From the NCBI GenBank assembly GCA_048772705.1, contig JBLWGC010000230.1, positions 992,001 to 1,056,000 on the forward strand: a DNA stretch of 64,000 nucleotides, written 5' to 3'. Source of the DNA: Leidyana gryllorum EB-2025a. Taxonomy: Eukaryota; Apicomplexa. The position numbers and the translations under genes were made by a program. Below, piece after piece: positions 10,967 through 21,900 of the stretch (position 1 is the first letter of the stretch; every line of letters starts with the position of its first letter). The notes under the pieces are model-generated. The model made no database searches. It was given only the letters and a program-made list of their open reading frames with translations, and had not been told where the DNA came from.

Positions 10967-11747
10967 ATGTCTGAGTCTGTCTCCCTCAAGCCCACCTTTC
11001 AGTGTCGTCTCCGGGGTTTGGGAGAGTGTCCGATACCATTGGATCAGCCCTGGACCCTCCAGGACTTCCAAATAGGTATCGTGTGGCTCGAGGAGGAGAA
11101 GATCAGGCTATTGGCGATCAAGAATCGCGACTGGCTCGCCAAAACGGACAATTTAGTACAATGGACTAAGGATCTGGCTGCGGTGAGCGATCGGCCGCAC
11201 GCTGCGCACTCATCAAAGGTTCCCGCAGTACTGTCAGAAACTTGATATCCCGACCCGCTTCAAGGCTCCGGCAATCGATTTTGCTGAAATTCAATTGGTC
11301 TTCGGTCGTCTGCTTGCCCGAGCCCTCGAGGAAGTCTACCTGGACGAGAAGAAAGGTGAGAATGCCGCTCGAAGCGCTCTGGCTGACTTTGGCATTGCAG
11401 TGATAGCATCGGATACTAAGATGGCGGACGACAAGCAGCACGCAAATGTGGAAACCGACAAAGTTGCTCCTCCCGAGTTGTGCAAGTTTGTGCAGGATAT
11501 CATTGGGTGCAACGTCTTACCCCCGCCGACTGTTGAGGAGGCATTGGATGTTTTGGAGTCCCGATTGGTGCCCAACAGTAACACAGGAGGCGACGTTACG
11601 CGATATAACGAGGAAAAAGTCATTCGATTGGTGGCCACTCAAAAGCTGGCTGGTTTGCAGTACCAAATGGACAAGCTGATTAGCAATCTCCAACTGGTCA
11701 CGGCGGACCCCAAGACTGACCACAAGCTCGGCCGTGTTGGGATGTAA
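10967..11747 (+). CDS. RTRAF: RTRAF (hCLE/C14orf166/CGI-99) homologue
   Basis: Exons 10967-11182 and 11229-11747, joined over a 46-bp intron (GTGAGC..CCGCAG), give 244 residues, the same length as the human protein. Conserved marks are IVWLEEEKIRLLAIKNRDWL near the start, a middle segment with a RLLARALEEVYLDEK helix, and the C-terminal ADPKTDHKLGRVGM. In animals RTRAF is part of the tRNA ligase complex (RTCB, DDX1, FAM98) and of a cap-binding/transcription complex. Its presence suggests this protist keeps that ligase complex, but the partner genes are not in the window. The nearest upstream ATG is used because the same frame further upstream has no ATG before the divergent isomerase gene. 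Confidence 0.92.
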
Positions 11748-12009
11748 AATTGGAAGCACACACGCGTTCTATCTGCCGGAAGCACAAACACAGAGTGGAG
11801 GAGCACACAGTTTCTATATGGATTTGACCTTTATACTGCACAGACGTTTGCTCGTTGGTCGTCCATGAGGGCAATTCCAAGGGTGTTCCAAGGTGCCGAG
11901 GTTACTGACTATTCTTCTCATCTTGTCTAATTGGAGAGCTGTGCCGAACATGACAGCTGAGCGGCACGCTCTGTGAGATAATTATAGAATTACGGGAGTT
12001 AAGAGGGGC

Positions 12010-14930
12010 TTACTTCATTGCCAGAATATTCCATAGTCGCGGTGGCCGTGGAAGCGTCCCTTGACGTCCAAAGCCCCACACCCCACCTGTGTTCTTGAGA
12101 GCACACGTCTCCAGACTTTCTGGGTTCTCTTCAGCCAAGATCTCCACGAGCTGTTCAAGATCGCGTTGAGTGAAGGCTACACCTTGAGTTACAGCAGTAC
12201 TAAGTAGCAGCAAGTTGTCTGCTGTGTCCCGGACAATGAAGCCATTGTGCCGCAGTATACTTTCAGCGTATGCGAGAGCTATACTCTTCTGTCGTGGGGT
12301 CAGAGACAACTTGATTGGGGCCATTAGTGGTTGCGTGGCAACCACCAACTGTTTGTTCAATGTTTCAAATCTGAGCCAAAAGATTGACATTGAATCGATG
12401 ACACCTCCCCTCACCTATGCTTTTCATCGGCTGCGTGTTGATCCACCAGGTATAGATCGATCAAGCCGTCTTGGCCTGGGGCTGCAGTAACAATAAAGCT
12501 GCTGTCAAAGCCGCCGACCACTCTCATCGACCGAAATATATCTCTCCCACCACCCGGTTCCTCGCTCTTCACACGCGCTTCGCCGTCCTCGGGTCCCATG
12601 CCGCCCTTGTCCAGTCGGCTTTTGAACTCCGCTAACAATGCTTCCGGATCACATTCGATGTATGTCTCCTCTTCACACTTCATTTTGGGGAGTGGCTGAC
12701 TGTACGAAGCGACCGACAATCCTACTGCAGAATTCTTGGGAGCCGTGGGCGTTTCTTCTTTCATCGGCAAAGTGGGCTGAGACGAGGAGACTGCGAAACT
12801 CCCCGGCCCGAATGTTGTGACTTTAGTGTTCCCTTCGATCATCTCCGATTCGGCGGAGATCGTACCCTCTGAGACTTCGAGGGGGGCGGGCAACTCGACG
12901 TTGTGAGGTTTCTCCGGTGCCATTTGGCAACTCGACGGACTCGTCTCTGTGACGTTGGGCTCTGACGTCGTGGCTCTCGTTCTACCGTGGAGCGCACTGT
13001 CGGTGTCCGGCTCTTCCGTTTCTGCTGCCTTCGTTGAGTCTATATCGCTCTCCGCGTCTTCTGCGTCTCCATCAGTGTCCATAGGGCCGTCTTCACCTCC
13101 CAATGGTCTCTCGGCCGTTTCCAATGGTCCTTCAGCCTCAACTCGAACCCCAACATCACTTTGGACATCGGTGTTTGAGGGGATCTCGGGCTCGGAGTCG
13201 TCAGCTTTAGGCGCGACCTCAGTTTGCAACCGGGCGGGGGGCATCTCGCCTGCTGATTGTTGAGGCCGTCTGGGAGCGTTGAAAGGCATCGGGGCTGTGA
13301 CGATGGGTGGTGAGGCGGTGTGCAAGCGGTAAGCGGTGCCCATTGCCCCGGCGAGTGTATTTTGTATCATGGGAGGCGGTGGGGGTGGTGATGGATGGAA
13401 CGTTTGAACTTTGTAGCGCTTCTTAGTGGGCTCCACAACGTCATTTGGCTGTTCGGATTGCGGCGGCAATGATGCAGGCTGACCGTTTGCCGCTTCAGGG
13501 GAGGTGGCTTCTTGTGTGACAGTGGGTTGAGAGTGCGAGACGCTCCCGCCTGCAGTTTGCAGATTGGGAGTTGCTAAGCTCTCCTGCGAACTCATTAGCC
13601 AATTTGAGGGACGTTTGCGAGTGGTATTGGTCCGGAGGTCGCCCACACCGGCGACTTCGGGCAAGAGTCTCTCGAGCTCAGCTCGGAGAGAACGCTCGAT
13701 CTCCATTTCATGTGGCAGAATAATCGTTCGTTTGTCGACCGACATATTGAAGTCGAGCACAGCGGTTGAGTCAGTGTACTGGAGATCGATATAACAACAC
13801 GCACAATGATGACTGGTGTGCCGTTTGAATAGTGTGTCAATCATCCTACACAATTGTGTGTGCGTGTGTGGCAGAGTGATTACACTTTACACTCACTTGA
13901 GGAGGGTGGGGGGGAAGTTGACCGGTTTACGGTTGACAGAGAAGAGACACACTTTGCCTTTGAGTGCTGTTCGTCCGCCGCGGCCACCCTGGGTGGATGT
14001 TTGCGACAAAGCGGCCATTTGTTGACTGGCGGAGTACCCCAATCTTGAAGACTTGTAGGTGGTGAGAGGGCGTTGCGGATTGGCAATGAAGCCCGAGATT
14101 GTCCAATTACAGTTTTCCACATTCAGACTGACCAATGATTCCTCGACTTGCGGCAAATTCCATAATTGGCCGAGCGCCTGACGAGGATCAGCAGTGTCCC
14201 CGGTGGTTTCGAAGACCACCTTGATAGAGTCAGCGACGTCTGCTGCTTTGGCGTGTCGAACAGTGAAGCGTATATCGGAGCTGCGTACAAAAGCAATCTC
14301 CTGCAGATAGGATACGGCCTCCGTGAAGGCTCTGGGGGCCTGTTTGCTCAAGTTGTTCGAGCGAATGTCTGCCCGTGAGAGGGGTTTGCAGACTTGGACT
14401 GTAGTCCCACAGTCTCGAGAGTCGACCAGCTGCAGTTTCTCAACATCGCCGATACTTTCGCCTCCCGCACTCAGCCGATACCGACTGCCCTCTTTAGTTT
14501 GAGTGGTTATAGCGACCTCTTCCGAGAGATAAGAAATGGCTGACAGAGCCTCTCCCTTTTAGACCAGTGACTGGGGAGTGTGGAAAGAGTCGAATGGCTT
14601 ACCCGAAAGCCCGTGGTCGACAGGGCGCCCGTAGTTAAATCTGTATGTGAAGTCAACTTGGTGGTTGTGTGCGGGACAAAAGCCCCTTTTAGCACCTCCG
14701 ACGACATGCCATGGCCATTGTCTTTGACGGTTACCGAGTCTCGGCCGTAATCGATGAAGAGTACGTCTGGGCTTCATGGGAAAAGTCGAGCACAGATGTC
14801 CCAGTTTACCTATGGAACCCGCCCCCGCATCAACCGCATTCTCCACGAGCTCCTTTATGACGCTGGGGAGGTCGAGGATAGCTTGTTCAGACTCGATGCG
14901 ACGGCAGTCCGATGCCGATAAGAACGGCAT
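12010..14930 (-). CDS. PMS2: PMS2/PMS1-type MutL mismatch-repair endonuclease
   Basis: Five exons, 14930-14810, 14766-14603, 14555-13897, 13845-12415 and 12370-12010 (introns 43, 47, 51, 44 bp), give 911 residues. The GHKL ATPase domain is complete: IKELVENAVDAG, DNGHGM, then GFRGEAL exactly across the second splice, and VNRKPV. A 480-residue acidic, Ser/Pro-rich linker follows. The C-terminal domain has DQHAADEKHRFE, which fits the endonuclease motif DQHAx2Ex4E of the PMS2 subunit of MutL-alpha. The late Cys-rich CPHGRP metal motif is not evident (only RPPRLW remains), though a possible 27-bp in-frame intron near 12063-12089 leaves the end uncertain. It nicks DNA in mismatch repair with MLH1. 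The first in-frame ATG is used, 48 bp from a divergent gene. Confidence 0.93.
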
Positions 14931-14978
14931 TGGAAAAGGGGGGGAGTTTTCTGGCTCTGACCCAGCCAATTAGTTCTC

Positions 14979-15431
14979 ATGCGCTTGTTGGACTTGCTGG
15001 GAGCACTGCTAATTGGTCAAGTAGTGGCGCTGGATCTGCACCGGGCCGAGAGACTGCTTAGTCGCCATGTTTGGAGACTCCGTTTGCGCAAGGCGGTCCT
15101 AACTCTGTCGATGGACCCCGACGAGCTCAAAACTCTGCAAGCTGATGCATTGGGGAAAGCCACTCAGCCCCTGAGTGCCTTGTATGACGAGTTTGCCAGT
15201 CTAGACTTCCAACTGCGCGGCCTTCGCATGACGACTAGTTTAGATTTCAATGTGGCAGATCCGTTGAACAACTTTGTACAGTCCTGCCGGCGGGCTGTTG
15301 AGACCAACGAAGGTCTCAGTCAAAAGCTGGCTGCATCTCTCTGTGTGGTCAGTTTGCAGGAACTCTGCGCTTTCGAGCGCGTGTCCAGTGAGCCAGTCTG
15401 CACTGAGCTGCAGACGGTCACAACGCTGTAG
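14979..15431 (+). CDS. Small secreted hypothetical protein
   Basis: Single exon, 150 residues. A clear signal peptide opens the protein (MRLLDLLGALLIGQVVALDL), and the rest is helical and polar with Cys at about residues 104, 122, 129 and 141 that could form two disulfides. There is no transmembrane segment. No family recognised. The start lies 48 bp from the divergent PMS2 start, and the stop is 128 bp before the hexosaminidase on the same strand; both neighbours downstream encode exported proteins. Confidence 0.6.
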   Translation: MRLLDLLGALLIGQVVALDLHRAERLLSRHVWRLRLRKAVLTLSMDPDELKTLQADALGKATQPLSALYDEFASLDFQLRGLRMTTSLDFNVADPLNNFVQSCRRAVETNEGLSQKLAASLCVVSLQELCAFERVSSEPVCTELQTVTTL

Positions 15432-15559
15432 TGCTGAGCTAGATATCGCAGACATTTGTTGCATTTGCGTGTACGGCGCGCGCATTGAGACACGAACAGG
15501 GATCTACTTTGTTCGCACGAACTGTGTGGAAGTTTAAAGCTTGTATATAATATTTCGCG

Positions 15560-17509
15560 ATGGGTAGTCTCATGCTTTACTCTTTGGTAGCGCTGCTTGG
15601 CGTGGCGGCGGGACAACGACAGCCTCGGTACGAGGGTCTACCAGGATCGGACTACATTCCCCGTAAAAGCGTGCAATGGCCTCGACCTAAATCCGGATAT
15701 GTCCCGAGGGCGGGAACGAATCATCTGTGTTTGGATGACATACCGGTTCCCACGCTCAGTTTGTCCAATGACATTCCGGCTGATGGACGAACCATTTTCG
15801 AGATGTCCTTCTCGGAACTCCTGTACGTGCTCGGGAAGTCTAACTCGCGTCAATCAGACTGCCTGAAACCGACGGCTGATCAACCAGCTTCTACCACGAA
15901 GAAATTGATTAGCAAAGTAGAGGTGGTGGTGAAAGGTGCGGCGGAGGGCCGCAGTGATTTGGGTGCTGAGGTCGATGAGTCCTACACGTTGAAGGTAGCT
16001 GAAAGTGGAATTGTCATTGAGGCTCCGACCGTCTTTGGTGCCCGTCACGCGATTACGACGTTGATTAACATGTTGGAGGTGCGCAATTTTTCGCCTCCAG
16101 CTGCGAATCATTATGCTGATCGTATCCCGTCCGGGAACGATTGGCATTGGATCTTACCCTACAACGAATTTACCATCACTGACGAGCCACGTTTGTCGCA
16201 TCGCGGTGTTATGATTGACACAGCCCGACATTATCAAGAATGGGATGATCTGTACAAAGTGGTGGACGGTTTGAGTCGTTCCAAGATGAATGTGCTCCAC
16301 TGGCACGCCACTGACGATCAGTCCTTCCCCTTGGTGTTGGAGAAGTCTCGGGATATAATTCACGGCCCCACCTGCAGCAAGGGCGATCTGGACGGGATGT
16401 GCCATGGAGCCTACAACCCTTACATGACCTATCACCAGGAGGACGTGGTGGAGTTTATCGACTATGCGCGCAAGAGAGGTGTACGAGTTATGATCGAGAT
16501 TGACCAGCCGTCTCATGCTCGATCATGGGCCAATCTGAAACCGGAGCTTCGAGATTGTGATACCATAGATCATCAAGTTGAAGGATACTGTGTCCAACCG
16601 ATCTGTGGCCCGCTCAATCTCGCAGGAAAGTACGACGAGGTGCGTAAATTGGCCGATGCCATTCTGGAAGACTGGATGGAACTGACACCCAACGAGATCA
16701 TCCACATTGGTATGGACGAAATTGGTGCCGACTGCTGGACTGCGGAGACCCGAGACGAGCTCTCAGCCAAATGGTTGGCTGATTCCGTCGCGTCTATCCA
16801 GAAGATCAACCAGAAGGCCGACGTTATGGTGTGGCAGGACGGTCTGGTCTTCCCGACTGGTGTTGAAGTACCCGAGATTGCCTCGAAGGTTATGACTCAA
16901 GTTTGGAACAAGGCTGAGGACGCCAAGACGTATCTCGAAGAAGGCCGTGACATTGTGTGGTCGAGCTACGAGGGTATGTATCTCGACTGCGGGCGCGGTA
17001 ACACTGCTATACCGACATTCAACTCGTGGTGTGGTCTGTACAAGACCTGGTGGGATGTATACAAACAAACCCCAGATCTCACCATTGACTACGACAGAAA
17101 CAAGACTGGCGTTGGCAGAGTGCGCGGCGGCGAGACCCCTCTGTGGGCGGAACAGACCGATACCTCCAACCTCCATACCCTCTTGTGGCCCCGTGTATCC
17201 GCGTGGGGTGGTGCCTCGTGGGAGGCGAGAACCGAAGCCCCCAAGGATCCGGGCAGCGTCGAGGAAGCCGAACCCGTCCTGTTCGCCCAACACCAATTGG
17301 CTGCTTTCAGCAACATGATGGCCCAAGACGCAGGTATCCGTCACACCCCAATGTTTGTGCAGTGGTGCATATTCGAAGACGAGGAAATGTGTGATCGGTT
17401 TACTCATTCATTCTATACTCCAAGTGCCCCTGGAGACAACAGTGGGGCTCCGGCAAAGATCGCCCAGCTGGCCGTGGGCGGTATGCTGATTGCAGCATTT
17501 AACGTTTGA
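15560..17509 (+). CDS. HEX: Secreted beta-N-acetylhexosaminidase (GH20)
   Basis: Single exon, 649 residues. It removes terminal GlcNAc/GalNAc from chitin oligomers or glycoproteins by substrate-assisted catalysis. A signal peptide (about residues 1-18) is followed by the GH20b domain and the catalytic barrel: RGVMIDTARHY, MNVLHWHATDDQSFPL, MIEIDQPSHA, the Asp-Glu catalytic pair in HIGMDEIGADCW, then MVWQDG, the sugar-stacking Trp in SSWCGLYKTWW and GGETPLWAEQTD. The usual HxGGDE is HIGMDE here. A run of small residues and then a weak hydrophobic end (LAVGGMLIAAFNV) looks like a GPI-anchor signal. Export fits a digestive or host-surface role; no mannose-6-phosphate type evidence can be read from the sequence. 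Confidence 0.96.
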   Translation: MGSLMLYSLVALLGVAAGQRQPRYEGLPGSDYIPRKSVQWPRPKSGYVPRAGTNHLCLDDIPVPTLSLSNDIPADGRTIFEMSFSELLYVLGKSNSRQSDCLKPTADQPASTTKKLISKVEVVVKGAAEGRSDLGAEVDESYTLKVAESGIVIEAPTVFGARHAITTLINMLEVRNFSPPAANHYADRIPSGNDWHWILPYNEFTITDEPRLSHRGVMIDTARHYQEWDDLYKVVDGLSRSKMNVLHWHATDDQSFPLVLEKSRDIIHGPTCSKGDLDGMCHGAYNPYMTYHQEDVVEFIDYARKRGVRVMIEIDQPSHARSWANLKPELRDCDTIDHQVEGYCVQPICGPLNLAGKYDEVRKLADAILEDWMELTPNEIIHIGMDEIGADCWTAETRDELSAKWLADSVASIQKINQKADVMVWQDGLVFPTGVEVPEIASKVMTQVWNKAEDAKTYLEEGRDIVWSSYEGMYLDCGRGNTAIPTFNSWCGLYKTWWDVYKQTPDLTIDYDRNKTGVGRVRGGETPLWAEQTDTSNLHTLLWPRVSAWGGASWEARTEAPKDPGSVEEAEPVLFAQHQLAAFSNMMAQDAGIRHTPMFVQWCIFEDEEMCDRFTHSFYTPSAPGDNSGAPAKIAQLAVGGMLIAAFNV

Positions 17510-17925
17510 TGGCGCTTTGGCATGTGACTGTCAAACGAGAGGGAACCCCACTTTGCAAGTGACAACAAGTTGTGCGACAGGCAGACATTTGCCGAAGAGA
17601 CGTTGAACTTTTTGTCTCGGCCGATACTCAATGACTGTACTGCGCATATCAAAGCGAATCTGTGTTTGAACCGAAAGATCTTCCAATTTTTCCCCCAAAA
17701 AATCCGAGTGAGGCAGGCACACGCACTCCCCCTACACATTTGTGACGACACGTTGACAATTTTCCAGTGAGAGACAGGAAGTCTCCATAACATAAAAAGT
17801 ATCCGACCACTCAATCTCTCTCTCGCTCGCTCTCTGTCTGTGTCTGTGTCACTGTCACTGGGTGATTGGCACAGCCCCCTTATTGGAAGGTACTGACGCG
17901 ACATATATACATATCGGACAATCAA
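17510..17925. other. Spacer after hexosaminidase
   Basis: 416 bp between the hexosaminidase stop and the split start codon of the next gene. It contains a pyrimidine-rich TC/TG microsatellite at about 17812-17856. A 193-codon minus-strand frame covers it but overlaps both neighbours' coding parts and looks like a chance frame over the microsatellite. No RNA gene seen. Confidence 0.4.
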
Positions 17926-18473
17926 AGTGAGTGGCCAAGAAAAGTTTGCCGACATTGCTGGTGTGTGCAGTGGACGATAGACGTCTGGCAGCATGGATCG
18001 GGGGAGGCGTGGCCATTATCGTTGTCCTCGCTCTACTTTGTATGGGTCTCTGCTGTTGTATGCGGTGCTGTTGGTGCCGCAAGAAGGATAGTGGCAAGAT
18101 GGAGTTGGAGAAGGAAAAGGAGAAACGGCGCACAGCCGAGGCCGAGGCTGAAAAGGCTCGTCAACAAAGACTCAACGGAGCCCAGCAGGTTGTCGTTGTC
18201 AAAGAACCCGCACCTCGTCCCTCGCAACAGGGCCCAGCTTCTGTCACTGTGCAGGTGGTATCTCCACCTATGAGCCCGGCTATGCCGCCGGCTCCACCCC
18301 CATCGGCCCCACCGATGTATGCCACGCATCAACAACCACCCTATGGATATCCAACGCCACCACCCCCGCCAGGGCATCATGGCTACGGACATCCGCCGCC
18401 GCCCCCACCCCCGCCACACTACGGGTATCCTCCCCCACCACCCCCGCCACCCCAACAGGGCTATTACCACTGA
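17926..18473 (+). CDS. Pro-rich single-span membrane protein; start codon split by an intron
   Basis: The frame from 17971 to 18473 has no usable ATG before its transmembrane helix. A 44-bp intron (17927-17970, GTGAGT..GTGCAG) joins an A at 17926 to TG at 17971, making ATG GAC. That gives 167 residues. Residues 10-30 are a hydrophobic helix, followed at once by a Cys-rich LCCCMRCCWCRKK stretch typical of palmitoylated juxtamembrane segments. Next comes a charged helix rich in Lys, Glu and Ala, then a tail of PPMS, PYGYP and poly-Pro runs ending PQQGYYH. Such tails often bind SH3, WW or profilin-type partners. Topology is probably N-out with a cytosolic tail. Family unknown. Confidence 0.6.
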
Positions 18474-18951
18474 ACCACGCGACAAAGTTTTACAAGGTAG
18501 GCCGCACAAGACCGGCCGTTCTTTCAAACCTGACCACATATATCAAAGTGGTCCACACCGACCACACACACACACACGTAACACTGACCCTCTTTTTTGA
18601 TTGATTGACTGACTGACCGACTGACCAACCCACCCACCGGGACCATTCATCATCATATGGGGTGTCTGGAGGTAGTTACTCTGTGTAGCCTCCGAATTTG
18701 TTGTATATATAGACACACACAAAGTCAGCTGTCCCAGAGCTTTTTCGTTTGGTCTCAGGAGAGAACCACCAGAGGATCTGTCTGTGAAAGAGGCGATGAA
18801 GTTCAGATCTGCTGTCGCTTTCGACGGCCGAGCGAGGAGGAGTGTGACCCCGTTGTGTTGTGTGTGTAAGGTTTGTTGTTGTGACCAATTTTGGGTGAGA
18901 CCCACAAATCCCAGTTCAACACCACAATTTGTTTTCACGATCTGACTTTGT
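18474..18951. other. Spacer with CA microsatellite
   Basis: 478 bp without a convincing gene. A short CA repeat lies near 18563-18577 and a degenerate TGAT/TGAC repeat follows at about 18600-18627. A 131-codon minus-strand frame (18543-18938) spans the region but shows no family resemblance. It probably carries the 3' end of the Pro-rich membrane protein gene and the promoter of the large repeat protein. Confidence 0.35.
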
Positions 18952-21900
18952 ATGACAAAGGTTTGCTACATACCTTTCGACACCTCCGCGTCCACAGGTG
19001 GGACGGGTATCGTAAGCGTAGCACTGCCGGCACTTACTGCCGGTTTGGGCAAGTGGTCGCCGACGGCTGAGTCTAGTGAGGGGTTGCAGCAGTCTAGAGG
19101 TGGGTTAGTGCTCCACTCAAACACTCAATATAACCGCAATTCTCTCACAGGTAAAAAACGAAGAGGGATTGCAGCGCCATCCGTGCTCGAATTGTCCCAA
19201 TCGAAGGAGATTCTGCAACAACATCAAGAGTTTCAAGTTGGGTTACAAACAGCCTTTCCCTATGTAGAGTCGTGGACATCATTGACTCGCGGCACCACAA
19301 TTGTGCAACATGGCCGAGGACACATCGGCCCTGAGAAATCCCCCATCACCATTGAGCTGCATAACTATGGAGGACCCCATTCTCGCCAACAGCTGGCAGA
19401 AGCTGAGTCGCTGATCAAGAAAAGTCTCATACTCCACTGCAACTTCCAAAAACGCAAATGGCCCAACTCCATCACAGTGATCCATCCACACCCTGGCCGA
19501 GCCGCAGTGCTCATGACTCTCCAGGAAGGATCTCACACCTCATGTTTTTGGTACAGTGTCAACCCCAGAATGGCGGTCACAGACCGGAAGATCGTCAAAA
19601 GCAGGAGGATATCTATGGCCAAAGAAGTCAGCAACGGGGCACACAACCCGGGATTCGCTCAATTAGAATTGTATCGTAAAGGTAAGATCGTCCCATTGAT
19701 TCGGCTCAGATTTCTCTCTCAGCTCCAATCATTGACACAGCGGTCCTTCACGTCTTCAAAACCACCGCCCAATTCGCAACCCTCAAGACCTCCATGGATC
19801 TACAGCGAGGGTGGATCCGCCCATGGGACAATCCAGACTGGGAACCTGTGGGGGTCTTCAACAGCGCCGTCTGGGCTCCTGAAATGTGCACACTGCCGCC
19901 TCTCCACTGCTCCGATCGCAACGTTCAGCCACCGCAATTATCATCCGTGCCCCAAGAAACGGTAAACGAGCACTGTAACCCCGACTCGACATCTCCCAAG
20001 ACTGCATCACAAACGTCTCCCCAAACAGGCCCAGCAACGTCACGGCAGACTGAAGCACACACGTCTCCCCAGTCGGGATCAGCAACGTCCCTGCAGACTG
20101 CATCCTCCAATAAGGATATCTCGCTGATGACCAATCATCTTCATTTGTATCCCTCCAACACCACTTTCTGGTCAGAATTCCGTTTGGAAGTGCCAGACCG
20201 AAGATCCCAAGCGTCGCCGAGCGAGTCATCGGGAGTACAACCGTCACCAGTCGTTAGCCCCATTACCGAAAAGGCTGAGTATTCTTTCGTCCGACGGTCA
20301 CCAACAGGCACCCCGAGTGGTCAGACCTCACCACCCCGACGGTCACCCGCAAGCACTCCGGCGACGTCGGGTGGTCAGGCGGTACGGCGGTCGCCATCAA
20401 TCACTCCGGCGACGTCGGGTGGTCAGGCGGTACGGCGGTCGCCATCAATCACTCCGGCGACGTCGGGTGGTCAGGCGGTACGGCGGTCGCCATCAATCAC
20501 TCCGGCGACGTCGGGTGGTCAGACCTCACCACCCCGACGGTCACCCGCAAGCACTCCGGCGACGTCGAGTGGTCAGACTTCACCACCCCGACGGTCACCC
20601 GCAAGCACCCCGGTGACGCAGGGTGGTCAGGCGGTACGGCGGTCGCCATCAGTCACCCCGGTACGGCGATCACCCACAAGCACCCCGATGTCAGCTGTTG
20701 CGGAGGTCCCATCGGTACCCTCGTCAGAAGCCAACACCCTGGACGAAATCCCTATGAGCAACATAACACCAGCACAGAGAGCGATCCGAGAAATTGAACG
20801 AAGCGTTGGATTTGACGCCGATACCGTCGAGGTCCGATGGATGAAAGATCTGAAAATGTCGACTGACATGTCTGGCACGCCAATTCGGGGGATCAATCCT
20901 AAAGTTGCGTCTTGGCTGAGGATTGAGCACGTGAGAGGTCCCCAAGAAGGAGAGGTAGACAAGAATGTGTTCAAGTTCACTTCACCAAAACCGGGGTTCC
21001 CTCCGACAATTGTTCCTGCTGTCCCTATTCAGAAGGGCAGAGCTGTCATGATTCAGATTGGGGAGACCTTCTTCTGTGTGAACTTGCCCAAGAAGAGTGA
21101 GCCCACCAAGTATCTGAGCGAGTTGTGCGAAGCCAGAAAATCGCACATCCTTCGAGCTTTGTGCGTCAAGGAGGGGCCAAAACTCTTCCTCGTGACTAAA
21201 GAGAGTGTTGCAACTGTTATACCGGAAGTCGCGGCCGATGGCACCGTGAAGGCGGTACCGCAATCTGTACAGGATGGCCCTATGTACCAGCAGTTCTTGG
21301 AGAAGATTCCTAGTCTGAGGAGGATCCTTGGGGAGATTTTTGATGTCGAGAGCTGTCGCGACGCAGAGGAATCGAAACGCTTTCGTGAAAGAATCCGGGC
21401 AGACTTGAAACACTCGAAAGTCCCGAGCGGTGACCCCATTGAGTACCCGAATAATGGTCAACCGGGGCTGCAGCGACAAACCCGAGCTACGCAGTCAGCT
21501 CGAATGCCCTCCCGTGAGGTTCGGCCTCCCCAAACCTTCCGAAGCCGTCTTGAGATCGCTGTCGGGGAGAAGGGTGGGTTGGCCCAGAGGGCGGCCTCGT
21601 ATAGGTACCCTGCATCAGCCGCAAATGGCAGAGACCATTCTTTGGCGCCCAAGTACACACCTCCAGTCGATGCTGTGCATGACAGTGGGCCATCACTACC
21701 CCCACGGCGTACTGCCTCGTCTCGAGGAAAAGTACCGCCCTCCCGAAATGCGATCTTCGCGCCAGTCGAACATCCGCTATCAAGAGCGCCTTCTCAGCCT
21801 CGCGACCGATATGTTGTAATGAATGGATTCCCCCCTCATCTCCATGAGGATGCGGCTCTCAGCAGATCACAATCACAACGCCCGCCTCCCCGGACACGCG

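Noticed and set aside
17413-17994. 193-codon minus-strand frame between hexosaminidase and the Pro-rich protein
   Set aside because: It overlaps both neighbours' coding regions, runs over a TC/TG microsatellite, and shows no signal peptide, domain or splice pattern.
18543-18938. 131-codon minus-strand frame over the CA repeat
   Set aside because: Composition follows the microsatellites; no start context, splice sites or similarity seen.
18952-19681. Exosome RNase PH-like subunit
   Set aside because: Only two short stretches resemble the fold, and the region continues into unrelated sequence; too weak to name.
20361-20504. CRISPR-like regular repeats
   Set aside because: Units are contiguous without spacers, encode protein in frame, and lie in a eukaryotic intron-bearing gene. 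The same applies to the 24-bp units at 27.2-27.4 kb.
20317-20616. Arg/His-rich plus-strand frame (RRRVVRRYGGRHQSL repeats)
   Set aside because: It is the shifted-frame shadow of the 48-bp minisatellite inside the large repeat protein.
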